Source of the DNA: Gavia stellata
Lineage: Eukaryota > Chordata > Aves > Gaviiformes > Gaviidae
Reading direction: 5' to 3'
Length of the DNA stretch: 64,000 nt
Assembly (NCBI RefSeq): GCF_030936135.1
Contig: NC_082598.1
Span: 13,458,687 to 13,522,686, forward strand
A program made the translations under genes and the position numbers. Below are positions 1 through 12,200 of this stretch, one piece after another. Every line of letters starts with the position of its first letter. Positions within the stretch are counted from its first letter, which is position 1. The notes beneath the pieces are model-generated. The model was not told the origin of the DNA. It made no database searches and was given only the letters and a program-made list of their open reading frames with translations.

Positions 1-3000
1 CCAAGACTTGAATTTTAACAAATGGCTCTTTGGTTCTGTGGCATCTACTTCAGCATGCCACTGACTTCACAGTAAGTATGCTGGGGACTGAAGCTATACA
101 TATGCTACAGACAACTTTCCTTTGGCTGCAGACTACAAAAAGCTAGACTGGCATTAACAGCTGCCTGAAGCACAGGTTACAGTAAAGTATATCATGTTCA
201 TATCCTCATTACATACCTTGGATTCCAGTGTAAGCCTGAAGTCTGGGGGTGAGGAGAACTCTTCAGACCATAAATACATTAGCTTGGTGTGATGAACTAT
301 GCAGCTCTGTCCTTCAGCTAAGAGAAAAAAAACCCTTTTATTCCACAGACACATTCTGGAGACTGCTGAAGAGCAAATCAAGACAGGATTTTCTTGCTTA
401 TTACAGAAAACTTGGAGACTGTCACAGATACTGCTGATATTCTTAATGCACCTATATATCTGAGGGAAGGTTAAGTGTAAATCTTCATTCACAATCAAAC
501 TTCGATAATTCATGAGTGTGCTTACAGCTAAGTGTGCAATAAAATACTTCTTTCTTATTCCTTATGCAGTTTGTAGAGTGTTGGCAATTTTCTTAAAGGG
601 AATAGGAGAGAGACTGTAGAAACAAGTAAGAGATAATCATTAGAAACCTAGGGAAAAGAATTGTGGCTTTTATGATGCTTGCAGACTGCAGAGAAGAATT
701 GGGCTAACGGGAGAGGGAGTCAAGGATGAGGAAAAAAAGAGGCATGCTGATTTTACAAGGAGAGGGCTTTGCAGGAAAAGAAATGTTTCACTTTCCTTAA
801 TACGGAATCCTTCATAAGGCCAAAATGAACATGAGGCAAAAAATAAACCCAGAGGTAGAAATCCATCTAACTGAGAAAGGATCCAGGAGTATCTTTTTTT
901 CATCAAAGTTCAATATATAGTTGGGAGATAAAGATTTTTAAAAAGAATACATATTTGAAACTAATTGTATCCACAACTACCAGGAGTAAGTTCAGCATGA
1001 ACAGAAATGCTTCACTGCCTTCCCTAATAAGGGAAAAAGGGCATGACGCGATGTCTCTGATTGAAAACAAGTTCTCTTTTTTATCTCGTCTGCTGTCAAA
1101 GTTTAACTAACTTATTTGCATTCACATCTCCCAAATTTACTGATAGCTTTGTCACTTGCAGCCAAACGTTTGTGCCATGAAACGCAGCATTGTCAGCTCA
1201 TCCAAACAAGCTCTGAGCTGCACTATTTACTGTACAAAAATCAAGACTGAATAAACAAATTCTGAATATAGGACATTAGGGTGTTTGTTTGTACTTGGAA
1301 ATCATCATAGTTTTTGAATCTTACAGGAGAAATTGCCCCGCAAAGCCATTTCTGACCCTTGATTCAGCATGCTGCTTCTGCGTCGTTCCCAATCCCTGTT
1401 AATCCTGGGCATAAAAACCACCCGAGGCTACTGCGTGCTGCTGCAGAGCACTACACTGTGGGCCAAAGGGACAGCCCTTTTCACCTTTCTTTATTGCCCT
1501 CTATCAGACAAATAACTTATAGATGTTAAAAACATTCGGAGTTAATAGAAGAGACCCTACTACCATGTGCAAAGTCTTTTGCAGCAAATGGGACGGGGCC
1601 ATGCAGGTTTAACCTGTGTATTAGCTCATCGGCGTGCAATTCCAGCAAGGCTAAGGACATGAGGCCCCTCCAGCAAGGCTTGCAAAAGCTAATCCACAAA
1701 ATGTTTCTGCTAATTGTTTAATGTACTTGAACGTGTGGAAATTAGAAAGTAGCTCAACTTTTTAATCTAACTGCGAAGTTCAGCTTTGTGTACTTCAACT
1801 GAAAGTAGCAGAGGGGACCTCTGCCTGGGCAACGTAGTTGTTGGGCTGTTATATGGGCTGAACAGGCAATTTAAAAACAGGTGTTTATTTAGTGTATTTC
1901 TCTGATAGAGTATATTTAGTGTATTTCTTTTCTTTAATTCTCATTCTGTATTTCTCTCATATACCTATATGTATATTTGTACATGTTTCAATAATGTTTT
2001 AGTATGATCATCTTGAGGATATTTTTATACAAATGCAGGAGCCTTCATATTCACAGATTTGAATGTCTGAAAATCGGAAATACTAATGCAATTTATTTCA
2101 GTAAATATAAGTCATTTACAGAAAGATCCTCTGTAAATGTTATCAGTTTGTGCTACTGTAACTATTACTATCAAATTAAGTATGTGCATTGCAGTAGCTC
2201 CTGAAGGCACTAGTCATAAATCAGGTCTGTGTTGCAAGAATATCGGTGGCTCTGGAAAAATGTGTTCTGCTGGGGGACGGGGGAGGACGCCAGAGATAGC
2301 TCCTTGCTCTTTCTGGTTGATCAGACGTCCAGACCCCTGCTAGTACAGCTGGCCTTGTCATATGCAACATGCCAAAGCCAAACATGGCTGAGCATGGAGA
2401 GCTGTTCTTAAGTCATCAAGTATGGTCCTAGTCCTGCAAGGGGTCTGCAAGCACAAGCTTTCTGATCTGCACAGCAGTGTATGAGTAACGTCTAAGTCAT
2501 CTAGTAGGAGACATGGATTAAACATTTGCCCATGTGCAATTTTTTTATCTGTTGACAAATCCCTGAGCAGGAATTAAGGCATTAGAAATGGAGACGCTTT
2601 TATATGCAAAAACGAAGGCATCGACATAGTATGAAATAAGAGCTTTGGAAGTGAACGTGCCACATTGCTACCCAGAGCCTGCCAAGGCAGCTGCCGGGGC
2701 TCGGGCTCAACGATCAGCCCAAGCACAGATGAAACTACACAGCGAAGCCCCACGCACTTTCGTAGTGAGTTACGACTATGCTGCAGCGTTACAATTGCAG
2801 ACAAAAATAGCCACTCTACAGTAAGTATAAGGTGAGTGAAGCAAGGCAGTTATTGATGTCATGTTGAAAGTGCCAGCAGTGCCTGAGGTTTTCCTTTTGG
2901 TTTCTCTGCGCAGAATCTGGGACTGAGGGATCCGGACATTTAATTCTGAACCTCCCCCTGTGATATTCACATACTTCCCTAAACTGGAGATTTGCACAAA

Positions 3001-5488
3001 TTGAAACGAGCATTTCTGCTTCACTGATCATTCCGTGGGAAAATATGTCTGAGAAAAAAGTTTACTTCCTTTTTTTCCCTCAATTCCCTCTGTTTTTACC
3101 AGATTTTGCAGAAGCAAACCCCCAAACACTATATTCCCTTGAAAACACTCTTTTTTCCCACTCAGACCTTAAATTTCTACTCACAAGCACTGTTGCCTGA
3201 TTAAATATTCTATGAAGAATTAAGTATCTTAAAAGTTGACGCTGAGAAAGTCAGACTCTGAAACACCGACAAGTTTTCGCAGCTGTTTTCGCAGCGTGAG
3301 CCTGCCTCCTTTCCGTGTTTACGAAAACACGCTTTAGCCTGGTTTATTATGACTAAACTCCTGCAGATTGTCCGCTTCAGAGAAATATTGCCCCGTGACC
3401 TGGCAGGAGTCCCTGACGGCGATAACCCCGTCCCTGCCAGGGGCCCCGGCTAATCACACCTCCCCACCCTGCCTGCCTTCCCCCCGCCTTCCCAAAGCCT
3501 CCTACAGAACCGGCCCTGCGCAACCATGACATCTGTATTTGCAATTTAACTGAGTTATTCTTAACAGCAGCTTATTTCCAGTATCTCCTTACAGTTTTGC
3601 TCCAGTACAAAGGCTGTTGCAGCTTTCCGTGGTTACTTCGTATTAACTCAGAACTGTTTCTGCAAATGCGTAAACTGAAAATACTGCGTTACAAACTCAC
3701 GTCTATGCAAAGCTGCGACCAGATTTACAAAACTGTGTGGAAAAAAGATGAAAATCTTCAAGATTCCTTTACTGCTGCTCAAAATGAATCATCTATACAT
3801 AAAAATCATGAAAACTTAAAAAAAGCACATTAACATATAGATAAAGAACAAGTGCATAACAGTGATACAAAAACTAAGTCTCTACCAAGATCTAGAATAT
3901 AATTACAGGCTCAATTTTCTGAGAGATGAAAGAAGCAATTTTTCAGAAATGTGGTTCTGTATATCCCTCCAAGATGCTGAATAAAACTTTTTTTTTTTTG
4001 GTCCTGCTACATTGTTCTTACTAATCAGGAAAATTCCTTTCCTTTAGTAATACAATTGCTTCTTGGAGAATTATGGCAATAACAAGACATTTCAACCTCG
4101 ATGACTAGGTAATACTAAAATATGGATATGTTACAGTAATTTGGATTATTGCATGTGTAATGAGCAATTTTCTCCTGACTTTTTAAAATTTTAGCTTTTT
4201 TTGGCTAAGATTGTCTCTTTACGGTAAAGGCCTACTAAATTTTTTGCTACCGCTGCCTTGAGCCTTGTGACTATGAGCCCAGTGTAAGGGAGTTTATTTT
4301 GAAAGTAAATCTGAAGACAGTAACCTCATTTAAACTGTTTTCTTGAAGACTTTACGTACATCTTTTAAGTGTTAGCTTCCTCCCTCAAGAGCAAACGAGG
4401 GAGACAGACAGGATTTTATTCCTCAAATAAATGTGAGCAGTTCTCAAGGCTTGTCACTGAACTTACATGTTCCGGGGGATTTTCAGTCTTCTAGGTGCCC
4501 GTTCTAGCTGTCCCCTCTTCATGTGAACTAGTGGTATGGGGATCACTAGTATTTTAATTTGATTCTTGTATTTTATGCTGCAATTTGATTTACTTCTGGG
4601 ATAGATATATCAAACAATACGTCAGTCCAGGTTTTGCATGAAGCAGCAATCAGCCACTCTCAGGTTGGCTTTAAATGGCTGTGTGGGCTGGATTCCTGAA
4701 ACCACCTGAGAAGTGTGCTGGTGCCTAGATACTTAAAACTTATTTATGTACAGCCCTGCTGAGTGTGACAAGGCTTATATGAACTAAATGACTAAGCAGC
4801 ATTTCAGAAGTGGCATAGATGCTGCCAGGTCTCAAGATGTGGTGTGACAGCATGCAAAGCTACCCAAATTAGAGGCAAACAGGGTCATGACTAGAAAACA
4901 AGCCAGCTCTGGAACTGAATTAACCCACCAGCCTACCCTGGCTAATTGGCCCTGCTGAGAGTGAGTGTGCTCATTAATCTGGATGCAGCATCATCCTTGT
5001 ACCGACTTCAAGAGCGAAGCCACTATTTTTGACAGGCAGATCACTGCGATATGTAGACATAGTAATTTGTGCAGAGGCTCCTGACACGGCATGGCATGGC
5101 TGGAGAGAATGGTGCCGTGGGTCGCTGTTGGCTTTGGGGGACATTGAGGCTCCTCAGTGCCTACATTGCCTCAGACGGCAGAGGCACGCCTTGGTGGCAA
5201 AGTGCGCTGGCCCTGGCGGGGACCAAGACCTATTGCTGGCAGATGCTGAGCTGATAAACTCTACCAAGGCTGCTTGGCTCCAGCCCTGACTGCAGGAGAT
5301 CCAGGCAGGAGCAGGAGAGATGTGGGGCAAGGTGGTGGTGGTAGATGTTGGGGAGAGGCTCAGGGCAAGGAGGCAGCAGGAAGGTGCAGGGGAGGGAGTG
5401 AAGACAAGAGAGGTGATAGTGGTAGAGTCTGAGTTTAAAAAGTAAAATCTTGGAGGCCTTTCAGAGCAATGAACACCTCCAGGAGTAT
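1..5488. other. No recognised gene; mostly AT-rich non-coding DNA
   Basis: No coding region can be supported here. Open frames are short and resemble no family I know. The stretch 5071-5420 is richer in G+C than its surroundings and is open in two frames, but shows no motif. At 217-317 on the minus strand there is an exon-like block: a long pyrimidine tract ending in TTAG on one side, an AAG|GTATGT donor on the other, and 33 open codons between. It is treated as a finding, not a gene. Confidence 0.5.
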
Positions 5489-6957
5489 CACAGAATCACA
5501 GAATCACAGAATCACTACGGTTGGAAAAGACCTGTAAGATCATCAAGTCCAACCTGGGGGGAAAAAAAAAAAAAAACAAAAAAAAAAACCACAAAAAACA
5601 ACAAAAAACAAAAAAAAAACCCCACAAACAACCCACACAAGCCAACCACCACACAACAACAACAAGGCACAACACACCAAAAACCAACCCACCCAACACC
5701 ACACAGCACCATGTCCATCAAGCTACATCCCACAATGCCACATCCACACGCTCCTTGAATACCTCCAGGGAGGGTGACTCCACCACCTCCCTGGGCAGCC
5801 TATTCCAATGTTTCACTACTCTCTCGGTAAAGAACTTTTCCTAATATCTAGCCTGAACCTCCCCTGGCGCAACTTGAGGCCATTTCCTCTAGTCCTGTCA
5901 CTAGTCACTTGGGAGAAGAGACCAACACCCACCTCTCTGCAACCCCCCTTCAGGTAATTGTAGAGAGCGATAAGGTCTCCCCTCAGCCGCCTCTTCTCCA
6001 GGCTGAACAACCCCAGCTCCCTCAGCCGCTCCTCATAAGACTTGTGTTCCAGACCCCTCACCAGCTTTGTCGCCCTTCTCTGGACACGCTCCAGCACCTC
6101 AATGTCTTTCTTGTAGTGAGGGGCCCAAAACTGAACACAGTATTCGAGGTGCGGCCTCACCAGCGCCGAGTACAGAGGCACGATCACCTCCCTGCTCCTG
6201 CTGGCCACACCATTTCTGATACAAGCCAGGATGCCGTTGGCCTTCTTGGCCACCTGGGCACACTGCTGGCTCATATTCAGCCGGCTGTCGATCAACACCC
6301 CCAGGTCCTTTTCTGCGGGGGAGCTTTCCAGCCACTCATCCCCAAGCCTGTAGCGTTGCCTGGGGTTGTTGTGGCCAAAGTGTAGAACCCGGCACTTGGC
6401 CTTAGTGAACTTCATCCGGTTGGCCTCAGCCCATCGATCCAGCCTGTCCAGATCCCTCTGCAGAGCCTTCCTACCCTCAAGCAGATCAACACTCCCTCCC
6501 AACTTGGTGTCGTCTGCAAACTTGCTGAGGGTGCACTCTATCCCCTCATCCAGATCATCAATAAAGACATTAAACAAGACCGGTCCCAAAACTGAGCCCT
6601 GGGGGACTCCGCTTGTCACCGGCCGCCAGCTGGATTTCACCCCATTCACTACAACTCTCTGGGCTCGGCCATCCAGCCAGTTTTTTACCCAGCGAAGAGT
6701 GTACCTGTCTAAACCACGGGCCGCCAGCTTCTCCAGGAGAATACTGTGGGGAACAGTGTCAAAGGCTGTGCTGAAGTCCAGGTAGACAACATCCACAGCC
6801 TTCCCCTCATCCACTAGGCGGGTCACCTGGTCATAGAAGGAGATCAGGTTGGTCAAGCAGGACCTGCCTTTCATGAACCCGTGCTGGCTTGGCCTGATCC
6901 CTTGGTTATCCTGCACGTGTCCCGTGAGCGCCCTCAAGATGAGCCTCTCCATAACCT
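5489..6957 (-). mobile_element. CR1 LINE retrotransposon, 5'-truncated copy
   Basis: The 3' end of the element is at the low coordinate and carries three CACAGAAT octamers (5489-5512), the reverse complement of the ATTCTGTG repeats that end CR1 elements. Next comes the conserved CCAACC...GGTTGG-type hairpin segment, then a long A-rich/CA-rich stretch (5556-5740) that is the variable 3' UTR. The last part of ORF2 follows. Homology to the copy at 45.6-48.6 kb stops abruptly after 6957, inside the reverse-transcriptase region. That is the usual outcome of incomplete target-primed reverse transcription. Reading the two protein segments side by side gives about a dozen substitutions in roughly 375 residues, so the insertion is young. 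Confidence 0.95.
5816..6957 (-). pseudogene. CR1 ORF2 fragment: reverse transcriptase, 3' part, frameshifted
   Basis: This codes for the second half of CR1 ORF2. Recognisable reverse-transcriptase blocks are, in order, [24 protein letters not shown] (motif A), [11 protein letters not shown] (motif B) and [10 protein letters not shown] (motif C, with the catalytic DD). The usual CR1 C-terminal region follows ([31 protein letters not shown]). It cannot make an enzyme: the endonuclease and the start of the RT are missing. The frame is also broken near its end, where four A residues (read on the minus strand at 5836-5839) replace the five present in the other copy. Translation then runs into a stop about 30 residues too early. 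The residue after DFS in motif A is T here and K in the sister copy. The frame continues rightward into flanking DNA to a chance Met at 6985. Confidence 0.92.
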
Positions 6958-9103
6958 GGTGGACATGAGTACCTGGTGGACTCATTGCACGGACAAGCAG
7001 GCTTCATCTTCTCCATTCATCAAAAGCCTCATCAAAACCAATATTAGGTTCTTTTGAAAGTCCATCCGTGTTGCACTGGGATGGGGTTTTCTGCTCAGCA
7101 CAAAAATACGCCTTGATAATTCATCTAATCAGATGGAGAAAAGCAGAAGGCAGTGAAAGCTGGGAGTTGAAAGGGAAAGGCAAATCTGCTCAGGGGTAGG
7201 GCTAATCTGACAATCCATCAGTCCATCTTTAATCTGGGAGGAAAGGCTGTAATCTTAAGGCTATCCTGGTAGGGTACCCAAAGAAAGTGTCACACAGTTG
7301 GGGGCTGATTGTCACCTTGCCTTGCAGCTCTGCCTCTCCGTTGCATGCTTTTTAAAATCAATTATTCTTTCTAAACCACATTCTAATACATCAGTAAACA
7401 GTGCTGGAAACTTTTCAACATCATTTCATCCTGTTGTGGAAGCACATAGTAACCATCCAACTACTGTTAACATATATTAGATTGGGGCTCCTCAGACTAA
7501 CGCAACTTTGTACTTCTTAGTAGAGAACTTCTGAACTTCTTAATATCCTTTCATTCATGGTATCAGGATAGAATTTGCTTTTTTTTTACATATTAACTAA
7601 GTTCTTCACTCCTCTGAAGTACATCTCTCTTTGAATTTCACTGTAATGGGTCTTGGGTCTCTCGTAGGCTGTCCTTTAAATCTGGATTGCATCCGTGACC
7701 AGGATGATCCTCTGATGGCTGAATTCCACTGTTGCCTCTTTGTGCCACACAACCTTTACCATTATATAGGTTTGCTGATACTCCTGAAAAGCTTTGTGGT
7801 TTCTCTAAAATCATGCTAAATTATTCAAATACAGTGAACATGCCACTGCTAGAGGCGCAACCTTGAGACACTGAGCAGTATCTTAGTGTAAATGAAACGT
7901 TTGTGCCTGAAAATATCTAGGACAACATGTTGCCCTGATTTACACATTTACATTGGATGCGATGTAAGGATTTTCCTCTGGACTTCATGGGAAATACATT
8001 TTGGGCCTTACACTACTAGACTGGTCTTGGTGCAGAACTGCTCAATAATATTTCATTTGTCTTTAATGCTCACATTTTACGACCTGTAAAAATCCTAAAT
8101 GTTTGCTTTATAATTTACACTCTCTGAGTAAGCAGTAAAAAACATCTGAGGAACCTCCTATGCAGTTTATATTTCTGACCGTTCTGCCTATACAGTCGGC
8201 TATTTTCAAAGGAGCCCCAAAGGAGCAAAATGGCCATAGCACAGTCTTAGGCACCGGTACCCCTACGCGCTTTTGAAACTCTAAGCCTTGGTGAGGTCAG
8301 TGGGATGAAAATAGGACTTCTGTGCAAAAGCTACTGCTTTGACCAAGCATCTATCCCACATAGAAACGGCAGCACAGGTAGAGGTTGTGTTTTGGAAAAG
8401 ATTTGGGCATGCAATGGGAAGTAGAGCAGCGTATCAGCATGACTTTCCACCTGCTAGAGAAGTTTTGCCTGCCCTTTTCTAAATTTGCGTATGAGTGATA
8501 TTTGTGTTCTAAGCTGAGTCCTAAAAGGACAAAGCAGTCCCTGGATAAATTTATTTTTGTTCTGGTTTTGTAAGGATCCTTCTGTCTGCTTGTTCACCTG
8601 CCAGTCCCATCAGTGACTTCTGGAGCTGTTTATCAGATTTGATTGAAATTAGCCAGAATTGGGTTGTTAACTGTAAATTATATTATTCCAGTCTCACCAT
8701 ATTCCTACAGTACCTGGGGTTTTTGCCCTTTAGTTTGGCTTACTACTTCATCAGTTTCTTGCTTTGGGGTGTTTCTCGCTTTGGGTTGCATACATGTGCA
8801 CATCGTGTGCAGGACCAGCAATGGTAGTGACTGTTCTGCAGAAAAGATGCTGGTATGTGTTGGTGAGACAAATAGGGAGATGTTTGTTAGAAGAAATGGA
8901 GTCAGTATGTGTCCACAGCTAAACTCACTTGAGCTGAAGTGCACGTATAGAGTATAAAGTCAATACTTTCACTCTGGTCTTTGTAGTCAAAGAATTGTCT
9001 GGCCAGCAGGCACGCAGCAAGAGTCAAACCACAGTGGAAACCTTGATGCTGGTCAGCTATCTATTTTTTTTAGCTTCTTAGAGTACGGGTGGTTTTTTCA
9101 GCT
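6958..9103. other. Non-coding stretch, nothing recognised
   Basis: I see no gene, RNA or repeat that I can name. Open frames are below 105 codons and show no family signature or convincing splice context. Confidence 0.5.
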
Positions 9104-9247
9104 TAGGTGTTCAAGGAATGTGTGCAGGTGTTCAAGGAACATGTGGACGAGGCATTGTGGGACATGGTTTAATGGGCATGGTGGTGTTAGTTGATGGTTG
9201 GACTTGATGATCTTACAGGTTTTTTCCAACCTTAGTGATTCTGTGAT
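9104..9247 (+). mobile_element. Degraded CR1 3'-end fragment
   Basis: The plus strand reads through the last bases of CR1 ORF2 and its 3' UTR. These include GGCATTGTGGGACATGG, then the TTGGACTTGATGATCTTACA segment, TTCCAACC and a single GATTCTGTGAT end. It lacks the long GT/T-rich insert seen in the two young copies and has more mismatches, so it is older. Its first 42 bases are a 21-bp tandem duplication of the GGTGTTCAAGGAA segment (9104-9124 and 9125-9145). Confidence 0.85.
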
Positions 9248-12200
9248 AAAATGATGAGATTAATATAGATTGCTTGGCTTCATATTTCAACCAGCAAAAG
9301 AGCAATATATTTACCTTGAAAGAAGAAAAGATATTGGTTGTGAAAAATACTCACTGGAGAATCCTGGAAAAAGAAAACTCTATTACTTCTTGTTCTGTTA
9401 TTAAAAATGGTAAAGCACAGGCTCCCTTCCCTGCCATGTCACCAAAAAATGAGTTCAGTTAGGATTTGAAAAGACTAGATTTATGCAGAATGTTCTCAGC
9501 TAATAGGCCCAGGGACCAGCAAAGGAATTTCATGAGTCTTGAATGCTATGAGTTGAATAGGTAATTTATATTGCATGTGCATGACATATTTGCACTTTCG
9601 TTTAGCTCTGACACATTAAATAAACTTTTTTGGAAACTATGATTAATTGAAGGGACAACAGACATCAGGCTTTTGAAAAATCCTTCTGCAATGGAGCTCC
9701 ACCGCGATTGTTTTCCCAAAATGGAAACCCAAACTTTTCAACCAAAAGGAATTGAATGTTACATGTCTCAAAGATAGTCTGCTTTCACAGCTTTGCAAAA
9801 CTTAGGCAGGAGGACAGACAAAGATGAGCACTCCTCGCAAAAAGCCAGATTGCACTGTGAAAGCAAACGTGTGAGTGACTACCAGGGAACTCGCATGAGG
9901 GAGGAGAGAGCTGCAGGAAATGCTTCAGTCACTGCCTGCACCTTATTACACACGTAATAACCCAACCCAGCACACAAAGCCCTCTGAAATCAGCCTTCAC
10001 ATGTTCTGTCATTCAAAAATTATTTATTTGTGAGACATGCCTGGATTCTTGCTCACAGGCCGATGAAGCTGAAGTGTCCTCTGGAGCACAGATGTGTTAC
10101 TCAGCTGTATTCTGCACGCACACATCGAGTACCTGCTCTGCCAGGCAGGCATGAGTGATTACAGGCTGCTCGGGGACCGGCAGCCTGCTGTGCAAACACA
10201 GCACGTCTCCTGCATTTTCAGCTCTGTCTCCCCCTCCCTCATCATCTTTTTCCCTGGGGTTGCCGCAGCGTCAGTTAAGCCCAAATGTTTTCTAGCTACA
10301 GAAAAATTATTTTAGAGCTCCTGGTGACACTGTAAGTAAACTGATGAGTTTCCTTCCAAAGCGGCTGGCCAGCAGTTTGCTGTTGAGAGAGAAAATGCCA
10401 AGCAGCGACTCCTCTTTTTAATCTGCTGTGCAGTTTCAAGAATTGAAGACTATCCGCTTTCTGTCCTCCACTGAAGAGATTCCTCCACAGCTCCTCATCT
10501 CCCTCTTCCCTCCAGCAGCAGAATCCATCACTCTGGTCAGTGGGTGCTCTGCCCCTTCCCTGCTGCCCTCAGCCCGACAGACCAGCTGGGGTTTTGTCCC
10601 TGGCCCCTAGCTATGAGCATGCAGGGGATGTGACACCCTTCCAGCACTCGTCAGACAATGTTAAAAGACGGTGACTAGGACTCTGGTGTATTAACCTTAA
10701 CCTGTGGCGAGTCAACAGTTCAGGTGCAATTACCTGGGCAAGGGCCACAGACACCTTGAGTTCTAGATTATAATGTGCAAGCTTGTCCCAGATATTACTT
10801 TGCCAATACGAAGAATAATCTGTGCTTCTTCATCAGGGTGCCCTTCGACACAGACACAGTGCTGCTAATTCAGCATATCTCAATGACTGTGATTGGCCCT
10901 GGACTTGCTTTAAGAAGCTTCTCAGCCTTATGCAAGTTATAGTCTTGTCCCTTCGATTTCTTTATTTCTAGAGCCTGCTTCCAGGGAAATAAATATCAGT
11001 GAGGGCCACAGCAAGAGAGAGAGAGATATATGCCTCTTCCCTCCCCTTGAAGAGGAAGCTTCTTGGTTAAGGAGATACAGCAGCAATCCCATAGGAATGG
11101 GAAGTCATGCTCACCCATGGCCCCCTTACCCATCGAGTGCAATGGTCTCGCTAATCTGTGCACCTCCGTCTCTCCACTCCTGCAAAACTGGTCCTGAAAA
11201 AGTGAGCGTATGTGCATGTTTCAGGGCAGAGAGATGGCAATGTGAAAAACCCCAGAAGCTTTAGGTGGGAGAAGAGGTGGGCAAATGAGTTACTGGACTG
11301 GAGGGGAAAAGGAAACCCAGAAGAGCAGCAGCTGGTTCACACATGAATCAGCAGAGTCCACTATCACCCAGCCAGATTTCTGAATTAGCCATCCCGAACG
11401 TGGACCAGTTTCCAAATTCTACGTTGCAGGTTCAGCTTATCTAATTAAATGTGTTTCAGAGGCCTTGCTTCTCTGCATGCCTTCCCAGAGTTATTTTGCA
11501 AAAACGGTAGGAAAAAGCGGCAGCTACCATTCACACCATGAATCCTGCTTCTGCTGTACTTGGGAGTGCTATATAACCACTGGCTGATAATTGGTTAATA
11601 GATGCCTTTATTAAATAGAACAGCCAAGATTATATGCAAGGCAAGATATTTGTCATCTGTGTTTGAGGCTTGGCTGCAGATGTCATGTAAGGCTGCAGTT
11701 ATTCCTGGTTACTCCTTTCAGGGAAGAGCTCCATGTCCTCTAAAGCCGGGCAGCAGCCCCCAAAGGCAGGGTGTACCTGGAAATTGTCTTTTGCTTCTTT
11801 CTCATACACCCACCCCTCAACAGAAGATACTATCTGACTAGCTTGAGTCAAAATGGCTTTAAGAACAGGCCATAACAGCCTGTACAGATTCTGTAGGGGT
11901 CTTTTAGCATGAGTAAATGCTCTCACCTGCCTTGGGGCGTGCTCAGAAGGTGTTGGAATGGGAGGCCATGCACTGGGGGGAATGCAGGAAATTTTTGACG
12001 TGACCAAGTGACAGTCCTTTTCCCAGGGTAGGGAGGGCTTTGGCAGACCTCTGTCCTGCATTAGCCAGCTGAGCCTGCGAGTCGTATAATGGCTTGCTCC
12101 TTGCAGTATCTATCTTCAGCAAAGCCCATGGACGTCCCTTGGACATCTCCCGCGTCTCTGCCAGCAGCAACCTGCACAACGCTCCTCTTTTGCACTTCTG

